A DNA stretch of 8,002 bases from an uncultured Eubacteriales bacterium (GTDB taxonomy: Bacteria > Bacillota > Clostridia > Oscillospirales > Acutalibacteraceae): assembly GCA_934465125.1 (NCBI GenBank), contig CAKSKO010000050.1:1-8002 (forward strand), in the 5' to 3' direction. Each line of letters begins with the position of its first letter. The first letter of the stretch is position 1. This document shows, one piece after another, positions 7,153 through 8,002 of this stretch. Below the pieces are notes generated by a model. That model was not told the DNA's origin and ran no database searches. It was given only the letters and a program-made list of their open reading frames with translations. A program made the position numbers and the translations under genes.

Positions 7153-7177
7153 TTCATCTATGTAGAATACGTTTTAT

Positions 7178-7208
7178 AGTTTGTACGATTTTTCACTGGT
7201 TTAAGCAA
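7178..7208 (-). promoter_or_regulatory. copA: Candidate copA promoter
   Basis: On the minus strand TTGCTT (7208-7203), a 17-nt spacer and TACAAA (7185-7180) form a weak sigma-A-like promoter about 35 nt before the ribosome binding site. A nearby TATAAA (7178-7173) is an alternative -10 without a matching -35. No CopY box (TACAnnTGTA), CueR-type dyad or CsoR GC-rich palindrome is recognised, so copper control is not demonstrated. Confidence 0.3.
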
Positions 7209-7232
7209 ATAAAATCAAGCGGGGCTAAAGAA

Positions 7233-7279
7233 TAGATAAAAGAGCTTAAATCAGCCGTTTAGACGATTTTAAGCTCTTT
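7233..7279 (-). terminator. Rho-independent terminator of the 100-residue hypothetical gene
   Basis: On the minus strand AAAGAGCTTAAA and TTTAAGCTCTTT pair as a 12-bp AT-rich stem (7268-7279 with 7239-7250). The loop is 17 nt with a small CGT/ACG inner pairing. The 3' side runs into TTTTATCTATT. It starts 27 nt after the stop codon at 7306 and insulates copA from this gene. The stem is only moderately stable. Confidence 0.7.
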
Positions 7280-7305
7280 ACTGTAAATTAGGGTGCTTAT
7301 TTTGA

Positions 7306-7608
7306 TTATTCGCTTGCAAGCGCTCTTGTTAGCCAAATATCTGCAATATCCATAGCAAGGTAAAGTCCTTGCTTTTCGCTTGTTTTGACAATCTGTTTTC
7401 TTGTTCGAATGCTCGGGTCAGTATGCATTAGCTGTACAACGACTTTGTCAGCCAAATCGAGATCTTTTGACTGTTTTATAGATTTAATCTCCAGTTTAAT
7501 AACATATTTATCAGACATATTTCCATAGTAGATCACGTTCTTACACCGCACAAGTGGTTTGCCTTTGTATGTTAAAAACTGATCCGTTTGTTTCGTTTGC
7601 ACACTCAT
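7306..7608 (-). CDS. Conserved-looking hypothetical protein, 100 aa
   Basis: I do not recognise a characterised function. The protein is soluble, with no signal peptide, membrane segment or metal motif; its only cysteine is C22. An N-terminal half rich in beta strand (FLTYKGKPLVRCKNVIYYG, then KYVIKLEI) is followed by a predicted helical end (LYLAMDIADIWLTRAL). It resembles from memory a small uncharacterised protein seen across Clostridia, but this could not be searched. The ATG start is well supported by AGGAGGG (7621-7615) with 6 nt spacing, and the gene has its own near-consensus promoter and a terminator, so it is very likely expressed. It is monocistronic, upstream of but separated from copA, and divergent from the zinc-ribbon gene. 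No functional link to copper is evident. Confidence 0.85.
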   Translation of the reverse strand: MSVQTKQTDQFLTYKGKPLVRCKNVIYYGNMSDKYVIKLEIKSIKQSKDLDLADKVVVQLMHTDPSIRTRKQIVKTSEKQGLYLAMDIADIWLTRALASE

Positions 7609-7653
7609 TCAATACCCTCCTAATAGACATTTAAATTAATATTTTTATAATGT

Positions 7654-7682
7654 AGTATAGCATAAATTAAAAGTTGAGTAAA
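7654..7682 (-). promoter_or_regulatory. Sigma-A-type promoter of the 100-aa hypothetical gene
   Basis: On the minus strand TTTACT (7682-7677), a 17-nt spacer and TATACT (7659-7654) are preceded by TGC, an extended -10 (TGnTATACT). It lies about 33 nt upstream of the AGGAGGG ribosome binding site, in a strongly AT-rich leader. Confidence 0.7.
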
Positions 7683-7755
7683 GGAAAGAAATGGAATTTT
7701 ATTAAAATAAGGTGTTAATGTTATATTAGGCATCTGGAAGAAGCCGAAATACAAG

Positions 7756-7784
7756 TTGAAATTTGACAATTTGCAGGATATAAT
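7756..7784 (+). promoter_or_regulatory. Sigma-A-type promoter of the zinc-ribbon gene
   Basis: TTGAAA (7756-7761), a 17-nt spacer and a perfect TATAAT (7779-7784) lie about 30 nt before ATG 7815. The ribosome binding site AGGAGG (7801-7806) follows with 8 nt spacing to the start, so the 5' leader is very short. Confidence 0.8.
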
Positions 7785-7814
7785 GAAACTATGGTATGAA
7801 AGGAGGACAAGCTT

Positions 7815-8002
7815 ATGTTTTGTACAAATTGCGGCAAAATGCTACCAGAAGACAGTGTGGTATGCGGCTATTGTGGAGCAAAAGTGGATCTTGATGATGA
7901 TATGATAGGCAGTGAAGAACAACAAAATCGGCAAGAAAGCTTTATGAGAGATGTCGAACCATTCGAAAAGATAGAAGAACCCGAAGAAAGTGAAGAGAAA
8001 GC
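7815..8002 (+). CDS. Zinc-ribbon domain protein, N-terminal part (3' truncated by window edge)
   Basis: Sixty-two complete codons are visible, starting at ATG with an ideal AGGAGG 8 nt upstream. MFCTNCGKMLPEDSVVCGYC is a textbook short zinc ribbon: CxxC at 3-6 and CxxC at 17-20, with GxxLP between. These domains bind one Zn(2+) structurally and in Firmicutes often cap the cytoplasmic N-terminus of membrane or secreted-domain proteins. After the ribbon, residues 25-62 are very acidic (runs of Asp and Glu), low in complexity and probably disordered. No membrane segment is reached before the edge. What follows cannot be seen, so the overall function is unknown. It has its own promoter and is divergent from the 100-residue hypothetical gene. 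Confidence 0.85.
   Translation, partial: MFCTNCGKMLPEDSVVCGYCGAKVDLDDDMIGSEEQQNRQESFMRDVEPFEKIEEPEESEEK

Noticed and set aside
7131..7157. Eight-codon ORF (ATG 7157, minus strand) overlapping the copA start as a leader peptide
   Set aside because: It lacks a ribosome binding site and contains the copA one; it is most likely chance.
7148..7238. CopY, CsoR or CueR operator upstream of copA
   Set aside because: Scattered TACA and GTAC pieces exist, but no complete dyad matching these regulators was found.
7763..7784. TTGACA at 7763 as the -35 of the zinc-ribbon promoter
   Set aside because: It is a perfect hexamer but only 10 nt from TATAAT; TTGAAA at 7756 gives the required 17-nt spacer.

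Overview
The window looks like chromosomal DNA from a low-to-moderate GC Gram-positive anaerobe of the Clostridia, possibly near Lachnospiraceae or Eubacteriales. The grounds are strong AGGAGG-type ribosome binding sites, AT-rich spacers, TTG starts, and a mltG/U32-peptidase neighbourhood reminiscent of the Bacillus yrrL to yrrO region. Genus cannot be fixed from the sequence alone. No mobile element, CRISPR array, tRNA or rRNA is visible.

Positions 1-4492 (+ strand) are the tail of a housekeeping operon. It holds the C-terminal part of a GNAT-like acetyltransferase, a DJ-1/ThiJ/PfpI protein, a 5-formyltetrahydrofolate cyclo-ligase overlapping it by 25 nt, the cell-wall terminase MltG (best start ATG 1745), and a U32-family protein starting at TTG 3263 behind a 93-nt spacer that can fold. 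A GC-rich hairpin at 4511-4554, flanked by A and T runs, closes the operon. It probably also serves the convergent copper gene.

Positions 4580-7147 (- strand) encode a Cu(+)-exporting P1B-type ATPase (CopA) with one heavy-metal-binding (HMA) domain at each end. The C-terminal HMA is preceded by a perfect internal Shine-Dalgarno and ATG. The gene may therefore also make a free 76-residue CopZ-like chaperone, or may be a copA-copZ fusion that kept the old copZ start signals. The 5' end is also odd: a strong Shine-Dalgarno abuts the GTG that would be annotated as start, and the codon at ideal spacing is ATT.

Positions 7306-7608 (- strand) hold a 100-residue conserved-looking hypothetical protein with its own near-consensus promoter and terminator. 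Divergent from it, at 7815, begins a zinc-ribbon protein that runs off the right edge, behind a TTGAAA-17-TATAAT promoter.

The genes suggest ordinary one-carbon, cell-wall and RNA-modification or protein-quality functions next to a compact copper-efflux unit bounded by terminators. The most interesting signal is the dual-product potential of copA. I see no wholly new multi-gene system.
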